A stretch of 5,078 bases of DNA from Anaeromyxobacter sp. Its GTDB lineage: Bacteria; Myxococcota; Myxococcia; Myxococcales; Anaeromyxobacteraceae. Position 1 is the stretch's first letter. Each line of letters starts with the position of its first letter. The stretch spans positions 1 to 5,078 of the forward strand of contig JAHWYA010000196.1 of NCBI GenBank assembly GCA_020028115.1. Reading direction: 5' to 3'. Of the stretch, positions 1 through 5,078 are shown piece after piece. The notes below the pieces were generated by a model, which saw only the letters and a program-made list of their open reading frames with translations, was not told the origin of the DNA and did no database searches. Position numbers and translations under genes: made by a program.

Positions 1-747
1 TCGGTCCTCCACGCGGTCGCGGTGCGCAGCGCGGTCCGCGCGGCCGGGATCCGCGCGGTGTGGCGAGGCGCGCTGAGCGAGCGGCGGCTGCTCTTCTCGT
101 ACAGCGTCCCGACCACCCTCTCGAACCTCCTGCTCGCGCCGGTGACCTGGGCGACCTCCGCCATCATCGCGCACCAGGCGGCGGGCCTGCGGGAGCTCGG
201 GCTGTTCGCGGCGGCGAACCAGTGGCGGAACGCGATCGTGCTCGTCGCGACCTCCACCGGGACCGTGGTCTTCCCGCTCTTCGCGCACCTGCACGACAGC
301 GGCCGGACGCGCTCGTTCGCGCGCGCGTTCTGGGCGAGCCTCGCCGTCACGGGGGTGGCGGCGCTCGTCGCGGCCCTGGGGCTCTCGGCGGCGGCCCCCG
401 CGCTGATGCGGGCCTACGGCGCCGAGTTCGAGGGGGCGAGCCGGATCCTCGTCGTCCTGTTGCTCGCCGGCGCGGTGTCCGCCCCGCTCACGATCGTGAA
501 CCACGCGCTCGCGGGCGCGGGCCGCACCTGGACCGCCCTCGGGCTGAACCTGCTCTGGGCCGCGACGCTCGTCGCGATCACCTGGGCGCTCCGCGGCCGC
601 GGCGCGGCCGGGCTCTCGGTCGCGCACCTCTCCGCGCACGCGCTCCACCTCGTCGCGGGGCTCGCCTGCGCCGCGGCGGTGACGCGCGCGAGGGCGCCCG
701 ACCGCGACGCGGCGCTCGCCGCGCCGCCGACCGCCGCGGGCGCGTGA
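1..747 (+). CDS. Polysaccharide flippase-like membrane protein, C-terminal part (5' truncated)
   Basis: The frame is open from base 1 and ends at TGA 745-747, giving 248 visible residues. Full-length Wzx/MATE-like flippases usually have 400-500 residues, so roughly the C-terminal half is here; the GTG at 22-24 is an internal codon rather than a likely start. About six hydrophobic segments can be read, beginning near LSNLLLAPVTWATSAIIAH, IVLVATSTGTVVFPLFAHL, LAVTGVAALVAALGL, ILVVLLLAGAVSAPLTIVNH, LGLNLLWAATLVAITWAL and LHLVAGLACAAAV, separated by short Arg-rich loops. This layout, with polar residues inside helices (PTTLSN, NQWRN, NHALAGAGRT), is typical of the polysaccharide biosynthesis/MOP flippase superfamily, which moves undecaprenyl-linked oligosaccharides across the inner membrane. 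The two neighbouring GT4 genes support that role. A different MOP exporter is possible. The gene is convergent with the beta-helix gene, 15 bp away. Confidence 0.8.
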   Translation, partial: SVLHAVAVRSAVRAAGIRAVWRGALSERRLLFSYSVPTTLSNLLLAPVTWATSAIIAHQAAGLRELGLFAAANQWRNAIVLVATSTGTVVFPLFAHLHDSGRTRSFARAFWASLAVTGVAALVAALGLSAAAPALMRAYGAEFEGASRILVVLLLAGAVSAPLTIVNHALAGAGRTWTALGLNLLWAATLVAITWALRGRGAAGLSVAHLSAHALHLVAGLACAAAVTRARAPDRDAALAAPPTAAGA

Positions 748-773
748 GCGGGCGCACGCCGCTCACCGTGCGC
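744..773. terminator. Overlapping alternative hairpins at the convergent gene junction
   Basis: Two perfect inverted repeats interlock here. Arm pair A is GTGAGCGG (744-751) with CCGCTCAC (759-766), loop 7 nt. Arm pair B is GCGCACG (752-758) with CGTGCGC (767-773), loop 8 nt. The loop of each hairpin is one arm of the other, so they exclude each other. Pair A contains both stop codons: TGA of the flippase (745-747) and the complement of TGA of the beta-helix gene (763-765). The position between convergent genes suggests a two-way terminator or 3'-end-stabilising hairpin. No T tract follows on either strand, so it is not a classical intrinsic terminator. The repeats are directly visible; the function is inferred. 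Confidence 0.4.
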
Positions 774-1758
774 GCAGGACGTTCCCGGACGCCGTGACGT
801 TCGACCAGGGCAGGTGCGGGACGACGCCGACGAGCCCGGCGCTGCCGGGGAGCCGGAGGTACCCGGCGGCGGGTGTCCACCAGCCCCGGTTGCGCGCGAC
901 GACCACGTTCCCGCTCCGCGCGGCCGAGGCGTTGCCGAGGGGGTCGTGCAGGCTGACCGCGGCGCCGCCGAACGCGATCGGGGCGACCTCGAGCTCGTTC
1001 CCGGTGATCTCGACGCCGTCGACGTGCTGGTACCCGAGCGCGTCCGGCTCGAGATCGATCGCCGCGACGTAGTCGTTCGTCTTCACGATCCGGTTGTCGC
1101 GCACCGCGATGTTCGCGCCGGAGACGATCGCGACGGCGCAGCGGCGCGGCCGCGAGAGCGTGTTGTTGCGGACGACGACGTCGCGCGGCGCGAACGAGGG
1201 CGACGGCCCGGCGTAGTGCCCGATGAAGACGCAGTCGCCGTACGGCCGCTCGAGGACGTTGTCCTCGATGGTGACGTTGCGGCTGCTCGTCACGCGGATG
1301 CAGTGCGACCACTCCCCGCGGGCGCCGGCGCCGTCCCACCCGCCGTCGAGGCGGAGCCCGCTCACGGTGAGCCCCGGTCCGGTGTAGCCGTCGATGACGA
1401 AGATGTTCCGGGCGTGCCCCTGGTCGGGGTCGCCGTCGGCCCCGTCCATCCGGATGAGCGGCAGCGAGCCGTCCCCGCGGGCGGAGCTGCGGAGGGCGAC
1501 GAACCCGGTCAGGCGGTACGCGACCGGGGGGCGCGGGACGAAGAGCTTCCTCCCGGTCGCCGCCGCCGCACGGAACGCGGCGGTGTCGTCCGCGACTCCG
1601 TCGCCGGCGGCGCCGTGCGCCCGGACGTTCACCCACTCGAGGTCGCCGGGCGCGGGCGCCCAGGCGGCGGTCGTGACGCGCGGGGGGGAGGGAGACCGGG
1701 CGGCGGCGGCGACCGCCGCCACGGCCGCTGCTGCGAGGATCGGCGGCACGCGGAGCAT
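763..1758 (-). CDS. Exported beta-helix protein, Pectate_lyase_3-like, without Ig domain
   Basis: 331 residues, ATG at 1758-1756, TGA at 765-763. The N-terminus is a short, Ala-rich hydrophobic export signal (about residues 1-21, MLRVPPILAAAAVAAVAAAA) with AxA sites before RSPSPP and no lipobox Cys. From residue 42 (WVNV) comes the Pectate_lyase_3 signature, GAAGDGVADDTAAF (49-62), then repeated beta-helix rungs such as NVTIEDNVLE, DVVVRNNTL, NIAVRDNRIV and GVEITGNELE. The family is a right-handed parallel beta-helix found in polysaccharide lyases, GH28/GH55-like hydrolases and phage depolymerases. Over about 290 residues it aligns with the product of 1832-3085, more than half identical by eye, sharing ADGDPDQG (107-114), DLEPD (235-239) and PHLPW (314-318). 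Where the paralog has GDD, this protein has GDC (174-176). No Shine-Dalgarno is evident before the ATG and no other in-frame start lies upstream, so translation may depend on the preceding gene. Enzyme activity and substrate are unknown. Confidence 0.85.
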   Translation of the reverse strand: MLRVPPILAAAAVAAVAAAARSPSPPRVTTAAWAPAPGDLEWVNVRAHGAAGDGVADDTAAFRAAAATGRKLFVPRPPVAYRLTGFVALRSSARGDGSLPLIRMDGADGDPDQGHARNIFVIDGYTGPGLTVSGLRLDGGWDGAGARGEWSHCIRVTSSRNVTIEDNVLERPYGDCVFIGHYAGPSPSFAPRDVVVRNNTLSRPRRCAVAIVSGANIAVRDNRIVKTNDYVAAIDLEPDALGYQHVDGVEITGNELEVAPIAFGGAAVSLHDPLGNASAARSGNVVVARNRGWWTPAAGYLRLPGSAGLVGVVPHLPWSNVTASGNVLRAR

Positions 1759-1774
1759 GCGTCGAAGCTGCGGC

Positions 1775-1811
1775 GGACCGGACGCGGCGCAACGGCCGCC
1801 TCGTCCGGTCC
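1775..1811 (-). other. Strong hairpin in the gap between the tandem beta-helix genes
   Basis: GGACCGGACG (1775-1784) is the exact reverse complement of CGTCCGGTCC (1802-1811). After one C/T mismatch (1785/1801) the stem continues for four more pairs (1786-1789 with 1797-1800), leaving a 7-nt loop at 1790-1796. That makes 14 pairs, nearly all G-C. It sits wholly inside the 73-bp gap between the TAG at 1832 and the ATG at 1758. It lacks a downstream T tract on the minus strand. It could be an mRNA-processing or 3'-protecting hairpin that sets different levels for the two genes, or a partial terminator. The pairing is visible; the role is inferred. Confidence 0.5.
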
Positions 1812-1831
1812 ACGTCCCGCGCCGCCCGGGT

Positions 1832-3085
1832 CTACTGGCGGACGTTGTTCGAGGCGGTCACGTCGTACCAGGGGAGGTGCGGCACGATGCCGAGCAGCCC
1901 CCCGCTGCCCGCCACGACGTCCATGTACGCCGCCACCGGGCTCCACGAGCCGCTGTTGTTCGTGACCGACACGTCGCCCGACGAGGGGTTCCCGGCGGGG
2001 TTGTTCATGCTGATCGCGCCGGTGTTCCACTCCTGCGCGACGACCTCGAAGACGTTGCCCTCGATCGTCACGCCGCGGACGTACTGGAAGCCGAGCTCGT
2101 CCGGCTCGAGGTCGATCGCCGAGACGTAGGTGCTCCCGGTCTTCACGATCCGGTTGTTGCGGATGACGAGGCCCGTCGCGTGGTTCGCGGCGACGTTGCA
2201 CCGGCGCGCGGTGAGGAGCGTGTTGTTCTGGACGACCACGTTGTCGGACGTCCCGCCGGAGAACGCGCCGACGAAGACGTCGTCGCCGTAAGCGCGCTCG
2301 ATGACGTTGTGCTGGATCGTGACGTTGCTGCTGTTGCCGATGTTGACGCAGTGGCCCCACTCGCCGTTGCCGCCGCCGTTCCACCCGCCGTTCAGGTGGA
2401 GTCCCTGCACGACGAGCCCGGCGCCGCGGTACCCCGAGATGTAGAAGATGTTCTTCTTCTGGCCCTGGTCCGGGTCGCCGTCGGCGCCGGACATCCGGAG
2501 CTCGGGCATCGACCCGTCGCCGTACACCGAGTTCTGGAGCCGGACGACGCCGGTGAGCGTGTAGGCGACCGGTGGGCGCGGGACGAACAGCTTCTTCCCC
2601 GTCGCGGCCGCGCTCCGGAACGCGCTCGTGTCGTCCGTGACGCCGTCGCCGACCGCGCCGTGGCTCGTCACGTTCACCCAGGAGCCGTCCGAGGCGGAGG
2701 GCGTCCAGGCGGTCGTGCCGTCGGCGGGCGGCTGGGCGAGCTCCCCGGCGGGCGGGCTCTTCACGACGACGGTGGCGGTCTGCGTCGCGTCGGTCGCCGC
2801 GCTCGCAGCGACGACGTGGTAGGTGCCCTCGACGTGCGGAGCGGTGTACGCGCCGTTCTCGTCGACCGAGCCGCCACCCTCCTCGGCGACCGACCAGGCG
2901 ACCGCCTGCGAGTCGCCCGCGAACGTCGCGGTGAACTGTACCCGCTCGCCGGGCCTGGCTTCCGCGGAGGATGGGACGATCTGATCGCCGCCGGGCGGGG
3001 GTGCGCCCGGGGTCTCGAGGCTGGTGCTGCAGCCTGCGGTCGCGGCGAGGAGGGCGGCGAGGGCCACCGCCTGCGTCGTTCTCAA
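1832..3085 (-). CDS. Beta-helix lipoprotein with Ig-like domain, Pectate_lyase_3-like
   Basis: 417 residues, TAG at 1834-1832. The start is a TTG at 3085-3083, chosen because an SD-like GGAGAAAGG lies 7 nt upstream and the first residues form a proper signal: MRTTQAVALAALLAATAGC, with the putative lipid-bearing Cys at 19 followed by Ser, which by the E. coli rule would favour the outer membrane. A Pro-rich linker follows, then an Ig-like (BIG-type) domain at about 36-108 containing FTATF, VAWSV and GAYTAP. From W136 comes the Pectate_lyase_3 signature GAVGDGVTDDTSAF (143-156), then beta-helix rungs (NVTIQHNVIE, NVVVQNNTL, LVIRNNRIV, GVTIEGNVFE). YGDDVFVG (266-273) recalls the Asp-Asp region of GH28-type hydrolases, but the other GH28 motifs are not obvious, so catalysis is unproven; a lyase, hydrolase, epimerase or pure glycan-binding role is possible. 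It is the promoter-proximal gene of the pair and divergent from the glycosyltransferase at 3338. Confidence 0.87.
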   Translation of the reverse strand: MRTTQAVALAALLAATAGCSTSLETPGAPPPGGDQIVPSSAEARPGERVQFTATFAGDSQAVAWSVAEEGGGSVDENGAYTAPHVEGTYHVVAASAATDATQTATVVVKSPPAGELAQPPADGTTAWTPSASDGSWVNVTSHGAVGDGVTDDTSAFRSAAATGKKLFVPRPPVAYTLTGVVRLQNSVYGDGSMPELRMSGADGDPDQGQKKNIFYISGYRGAGLVVQGLHLNGGWNGGGNGEWGHCVNIGNSSNVTIQHNVIERAYGDDVFVGAFSGGTSDNVVVQNNTLLTARRCNVAANHATGLVIRNNRIVKTGSTYVSAIDLEPDELGFQYVRGVTIEGNVFEVVAQEWNTGAISMNNPAGNPSSGDVSVTNNSGSWSPVAAYMDVVAGSGGLLGIVPHLPWYDVTASNNVRQ

Positions 3086-3092
3086 GGTCGTG

Positions 3093-3101
3093 CCTTTCTC
3101 C
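3093..3101 (-). promoter_or_regulatory. Ribosome binding site supporting a TTG start
   Basis: On the minus strand GGAGAAAGG is followed by 7 nt (CACGACC) and then the TTG at 3085-3083. The spacing is normal and no ATG or GTG in the same frame fits the lipoprotein signal, so this site decides the start. The TTG may reduce translation efficiency. Confidence 0.7.
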
Positions 3102-3121
3102 GGGGAGGGGGTGCTCCCCGG
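3100..3121 (-). promoter_or_regulatory. Hairpin in the leader of the lipoprotein gene, touching its SD
   Basis: CCGGGGAG (3100-3107) and CTCCCCGG (3114-3121) are perfect reverse complements around a 6-nt loop. On the minus strand the hairpin lies directly before the AGAAAGG core of the ribosome binding site and includes its first two G bases. It could tune translation initiation or protect the 5' end. The C- and G-rich leader makes some chance pairing likely. Confidence 0.4.
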
Positions 3122-3337
3122 TCGTGTGGGCGTTGAACCGGCATGGGGGTGTTCGCTCCCACACCGGGCGAGGCAGCAGCCGCTTCTCGCCGTACCGAAC
3201 GGAGGGGAGGGGGCCGGTCATTCCCCGGCGTGCTCCGGCGGGAGTCTTCCCCAAGCGACCCCGCGCGACCGATCCGCCGATGGCCAGCGTGTCAGGCGCG
3301 TGGCGCTCTCGGGCGGCGCCACCGGCCGGGGGGCGCG
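3122..3337. promoter_or_regulatory. Divergent intergenic region, expected to hold both promoters
   Basis: This stretch separates two divergently transcribed genes, so promoters for both should lie here. I could not recognise a convincing sigma-70 -35/-10 pair or a sigma-54 -24/-12 element on either strand. A 7-bp inverted repeat, GTGTGGG (3124-3130) with CCCACAC (3158-3164), has a 27-bp spacer and is a weak operator candidate. The plus-strand frame from 3143 runs through this region into the glycosyltransferase, but its sequence is Arg/Pro/Gly-rich and unlike the family, so I treat it as non-coding. Confidence 0.4.
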
Positions 3338-4525
3338 ATGGACGTTGCCTACATCACCGACCAGCGCTTCCACCGGATCCGCGGCGAGTGGTTCACGACC
3401 GCGAGCATCCGCCTCGAACACCTCGCGCGCGCGCTCGATGTCGGGACGTGGACGTTCTTCGGCCGCCTCGACGACGGCGGGGATCCCGATCGCCTGTTCC
3501 GCCTCGTGACGCCGCCGGCGCTCGCGGGGCGGGTGCTCTTCGAGGGACCGCGCAACCAGCGCGGCGGGCCGCTCGGCTACGGGCGCGCTGCGGCCCCCAC
3601 CTGGCTCGGCCTCCGCCGGCTCGTGCGCCGCTCGGACGTCGTCTGGCTGAAGCTGCCGACGGTGCACGCGATGGTCGCCGCGAGGCACACCCGCGCGTCG
3701 CAGGTCGTCGTGAGCCAGCAGATGGGCGACGCCGAGGACGGGCTCGTCCTCACGTACCCGCGCTACCGGTTCCTGCGCCACCTCTTCACGCGCTCCTGCC
3801 GGTCCGTCGCGGCGCGCGCCGACGTCGCCGCGTTCGTGAGCCGGGACCTCGCCGAGCGGTACGGTGGCGGGCGGCGCGACCTCGTCATCGCGAACGAGAG
3901 CCAGGTGACCGAGGACCTCGTCCTCGCGGCGCCTCACGCGGCGCCGGCGGGGCCGCTCCGCCTCGTCTTCATCGGGAGGCTCGCGCCGGAGAAGTGCGTG
4001 GACGACCTCCTCCGCGCGATCGCGGCCGTCCCCGGCGTCCACCTCACGATCGCCGGCGACGGACCCCGCCGCGCGTCGCTCGAGGCGCTCGCGCGCGCGC
4101 TCGCGGTCGAGCACCGGGTCGAGTGGTGCGGCTACGTCCCGTGGGGCCCGGCGCTGTTCGAGATCCTGCGGCGGTGCTCGGCGCTCGTGCTGCCGAGCGC
4201 GACCGAGGGGCTCGGCCTCGTCGCCGTCGAGGCCATGTCGCAGGGGCTCCCCGTGATCGCGACGCGGGTCGGCGGCCTCCCCGAGCTCGTCCGGGACGGC
4301 GTGACGGGGCTCCTCGTCGGCGTCCACCGCCCAGACGAGCTCGCGGCGGCGTTCCGCCGGCTCGCCGATCCGGCCCTGCGGCTGCGGATGGCCACCGCCG
4401 CGCTCGAGACGGCGCGGCGGCACACGCTCGAGCGCCAGAGCGGGCCGCTCCTCGGCCGCATCACGCGGGCGTGGCAGGAGAAGCGCGCGGCGCGGGGCGG
4501 CGGCCGGGTGCCGGCGCTCGGGTAG
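3338..4525 (+). CDS. GT4-type glycosyltransferase (GT-B fold)
   Basis: 395 residues, ATG at 3338-3340, TAG at 4523-4525. This start is preferred to the in-frame ATG at 3143 because MDVAYITDQRFHRIRGEW begins with the beta strand expected at the N-terminus of the acceptor domain, a G-run (3328-3333) precedes it, and 395 residues is normal for the family. The N-terminal half is divergent. The C-terminal donor-binding domain is classical: LVFIGRLAPEK (209-219, Arg and Lys expected to bind the nucleotide-sugar phosphates), LTIAGDGP (236-243), a CGY strand-turn (264-266), and the E-x7-E motif from E290 to E298 (SATEGLGLVAVEAM), followed by GLPVIATRVGGLPELVRDGVTGLLV. The family transfers a sugar from a nucleotide-sugar donor with retention of anomeric configuration, normally on the cytoplasmic face of the inner membrane. 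The sugar and acceptor cannot be predicted. Its last 65 bp overlap the opposing glycosyltransferase gene. Confidence 0.92.
   Translation: MDVAYITDQRFHRIRGEWFTTASIRLEHLARALDVGTWTFFGRLDDGGDPDRLFRLVTPPALAGRVLFEGPRNQRGGPLGYGRAAAPTWLGLRRLVRRSDVVWLKLPTVHAMVAARHTRASQVVVSQQMGDAEDGLVLTYPRYRFLRHLFTRSCRSVAARADVAAFVSRDLAERYGGGRRDLVIANESQVTEDLVLAAPHAAPAGPLRLVFIGRLAPEKCVDDLLRAIAAVPGVHLTIAGDGPRRASLEALARALAVEHRVEWCGYVPWGPALFEILRRCSALVLPSATEGLGLVAVEAMSQGLPVIATRVGGLPELVRDGVTGLLVGVHRPDELAAAFRRLADPALRLRMATAALETARRHTLERQSGPLLGRITRAWQEKRAARGGGRVPALG
4461..4525. other. 65-bp tail-to-tail overlap of two glycosyltransferase genes
   Basis: The plus-strand gene stops at TAG 4523-4525 and the minus-strand gene at TGA 4463-4461, so each 3' end lies antisense to the other. 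Both tails are low complexity (QEKRAARGGGRVPALG and RAPAPGRRPAPRASPATPA), as expected when a stop codon has been lost and the frame has run on into GC-rich sequence. A short CGAGG/CCTCG stem (4526-4530 with 4535-4539) just after the TAG is the only terminator-like structure I see. Confidence 0.8.
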
Positions 4526-5078
4526 CGAGGATCCCCTCGAGGACGGCGGCGAAGGCGAGCGCCTGCCGGCCGGCGGTGAACCGCGCGTCGACGCGCCGCC
4601 GGCCCGCCTCCCCCATCCGGCGCCGCAGCTCGCCGGACCCGACGAGCGGCGCGAGGGCCCTGGCGAACGCGCGCGGCTCGGGGGCGACGACGTGGCCGGT
4701 GACGCCGTCCGCGATCACCTCCGGGATGCCGCCCGCCGCGGACCCGACGCACGGCTTCCCGAGCGCCATCGCCTCCGCGAGCGCCATCCCGAAGCTCTCG
4801 GTGCGCGAGGGCAGGATCGCGACGTCCGCCGCGGCGAGCACCGCCGGGAGGTCGGTCCGCCAGCCGAGGAACCGCACCCGGTCCGAGACGCGGCGCCGGG
4901 CCGCGAGCGCGCGCAGCTCCGCCTCGTACCCGGGGTCACCGCCGGGCGCGACGCTCCCGCAGAGCCACAGGACCGCGCGCCCCGGGAGGTGCGCGAGCGC
5001 CTCGATCGCGACGTGCTGCTGCTTGTGGGGCGCGAGCACCGCCGGATGCACGAGGACGACCGCGCCGGCCTCGCGCGA
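4461..5078 (-). CDS. GT4-type glycosyltransferase, C-terminal part (5' truncated)
   Basis: The frame ends at TGA (4463-4461) and is open to the right edge, giving 205 visible residues; the GTG at 5051-5049 is internal, since the frame continues upstream as SREAGAVVL before VHPAVLAPHK. This is the donor-binding half of a GT-B glycosyltransferase: HPAVLAPHKQQHVAIEAL in the place of the usual GRL..KG strand and helix, LWLCGSV, RVRFLGWRTDLP, then E-x7-E between codons 4799-4797 and 4775-4773 (TESFGMALAEAM), and GIPEVIADGVTGHVV. The acceptor-binding half lies outside the window. The tail after LEGILATR is low-complexity Ala/Pro/Arg and overlaps the opposing gene, so it is probably not part of the folded domain. 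The clear similarity in fold to the gene at 3338 is family level; the two are too different to be a recent duplicate. Confidence 0.9.
   Translation of the reverse strand, partial: SREAGAVVLVHPAVLAPHKQQHVAIEALAHLPGRAVLWLCGSVAPGGDPGYEAELRALAARRRVSDRVRFLGWRTDLPAVLAAADVAILPSRTESFGMALAEAMALGKPCVGSAAGGIPEVIADGVTGHVVAPEPRAFARALAPLVGSGELRRRMGEAGRRRVDARFTAGRQALAFAAVLEGILATRAPAPGRRPAPRASPATPA

Larger units (their letters stand above)
763..2690 (-). repeat. Tandem duplication of a beta-helix coding segment
   Basis: The segments about 763-1637 and 1832-2683 encode the same roughly 290-residue domain in the same orientation. Protein similarity is high and collinear from WVNV to the C-terminal PHLPW..VTAS.NV. 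Some DNA blocks are still identical, for example a 19-base stretch at 1079-1097 and 2139-2157 (gtcttcacgatccggttgt). Small in-frame length differences lie around 1195-1206 and 975-1000, in loops of the helix. The degree of divergence suggests an old duplication, not a recent one. Boundaries are approximate. Confidence 0.75.

Noticed and set aside
744..773. H-type pseudoknot formed by the two interlocked stems
   Set aside because: All three connecting loops would have zero length, so both full stems cannot form at once; alternative hairpins are the more reasonable reading.
1690..1740. Short GCC/GGC-rich repetitive run suggesting a tandem repeat
   Set aside because: It encodes the Ala-rich core of the export signal of the short beta-helix protein; the codon bias explains it.
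578..1813. Minus-strand open frame of 411 codons overlapping the short beta-helix gene
   Set aside because: An Arg-rich out-of-phase reading of the real gene that also runs antisense into the flippase; no domain recognisable.
814..1965. Plus-strand open frame of 383 codons
   Set aside because: Same reasoning: repetitive R/V/D/P/A composition, no hydrophobic core pattern, and fully antisense to real genes.
1394..3136. Long plus-strand open frame of 580 codons opposite the beta-helix genes
   Set aside because: It is antisense to two genes with clear domains and signal peptides. Its product is dominated by Arg, Ala, Val, Asp and Pro without any motif, as expected from a shadow frame in GC-rich DNA.
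1629..3254. Minus-strand open frame of 541 codons starting upstream of the lipoprotein gene
   Set aside because: It is out of phase with the lipoprotein gene and Arg-rich throughout, whereas the 1832-3085 frame has a signal peptide, Ig-like domain and beta-helix.
3143..3337. N-terminal extension of the glycosyltransferase from the in-frame ATG at 3143
   Set aside because: The extra 65 residues are low-complexity and unlike any GT4 N-terminus; starting at 3338 gives the expected first beta strand and usual length.
3218..4423. Minus-strand open frame of 401 codons opposite the glycosyltransferase
   Set aside because: Antisense shadow with Arg/Glu/Pro-rich composition, overlapping a gene with an unmistakable E-x7-E donor-binding domain.

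Overview
The window is very G+C-rich (by eye around 70% or more), with codon third positions almost all G or C. It is densely coded on both strands and reads as an internal piece of an exopolysaccharide or surface-glycan gene cluster. The base composition, and an Ig-like domain ending in the pattern G-x-Y-T-A-P...G-T-Y-H-V-V-A, resemble secreted proteins of Myxococcota (Anaeromyxobacter-like) or Acidobacteria. That assignment is inference from style, not proof.

Layout: (1) Positions 1-747, plus strand: C-terminal part of a polytopic membrane protein of the Wzx/MATE-like polysaccharide flippase type, cut by the window edge. (2) Positions 763-1758 and 1832-3085, minus strand: two tandem paralogous right-handed beta-helix proteins with the Pectate_lyase_3 signature. 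The upstream one is a predicted lipoprotein with an Ig-like domain; the downstream one has a plain export signal and no Ig domain. (3) Positions 3086-3337: a 252-bp divergent intergenic region that should hold the promoters for the beta-helix pair and for the next gene. (4) Positions 3338-4525, plus strand: a complete GT4-type (GT-B fold) glycosyltransferase. (5) Positions 4461-5078, minus strand: the C-terminal part of a second GT4-type glycosyltransferase, running off the right edge and overlapping the first tail to tail by 65 bp.

Inferred joint role: the glycosyltransferases build a lipid-linked glycan on the cytoplasmic face, the flippase moves it across the inner membrane, and the exported beta-helix pair binds, trims or modifies the glycan in the periplasm or at the surface. 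Substrates cannot be read from the sequence.

The items most worth a second look are the lipoprotein/soluble paralog pair with a changed Asp-Asp site, the overlapping alternative hairpins in which two convergent stop codons pair with each other, a 14-bp hairpin in the gap between the paralogs, and the antisense overlap of the two glycosyltransferase genes. I found no RNA genes, CRISPR array, insertion sequence or phage element.
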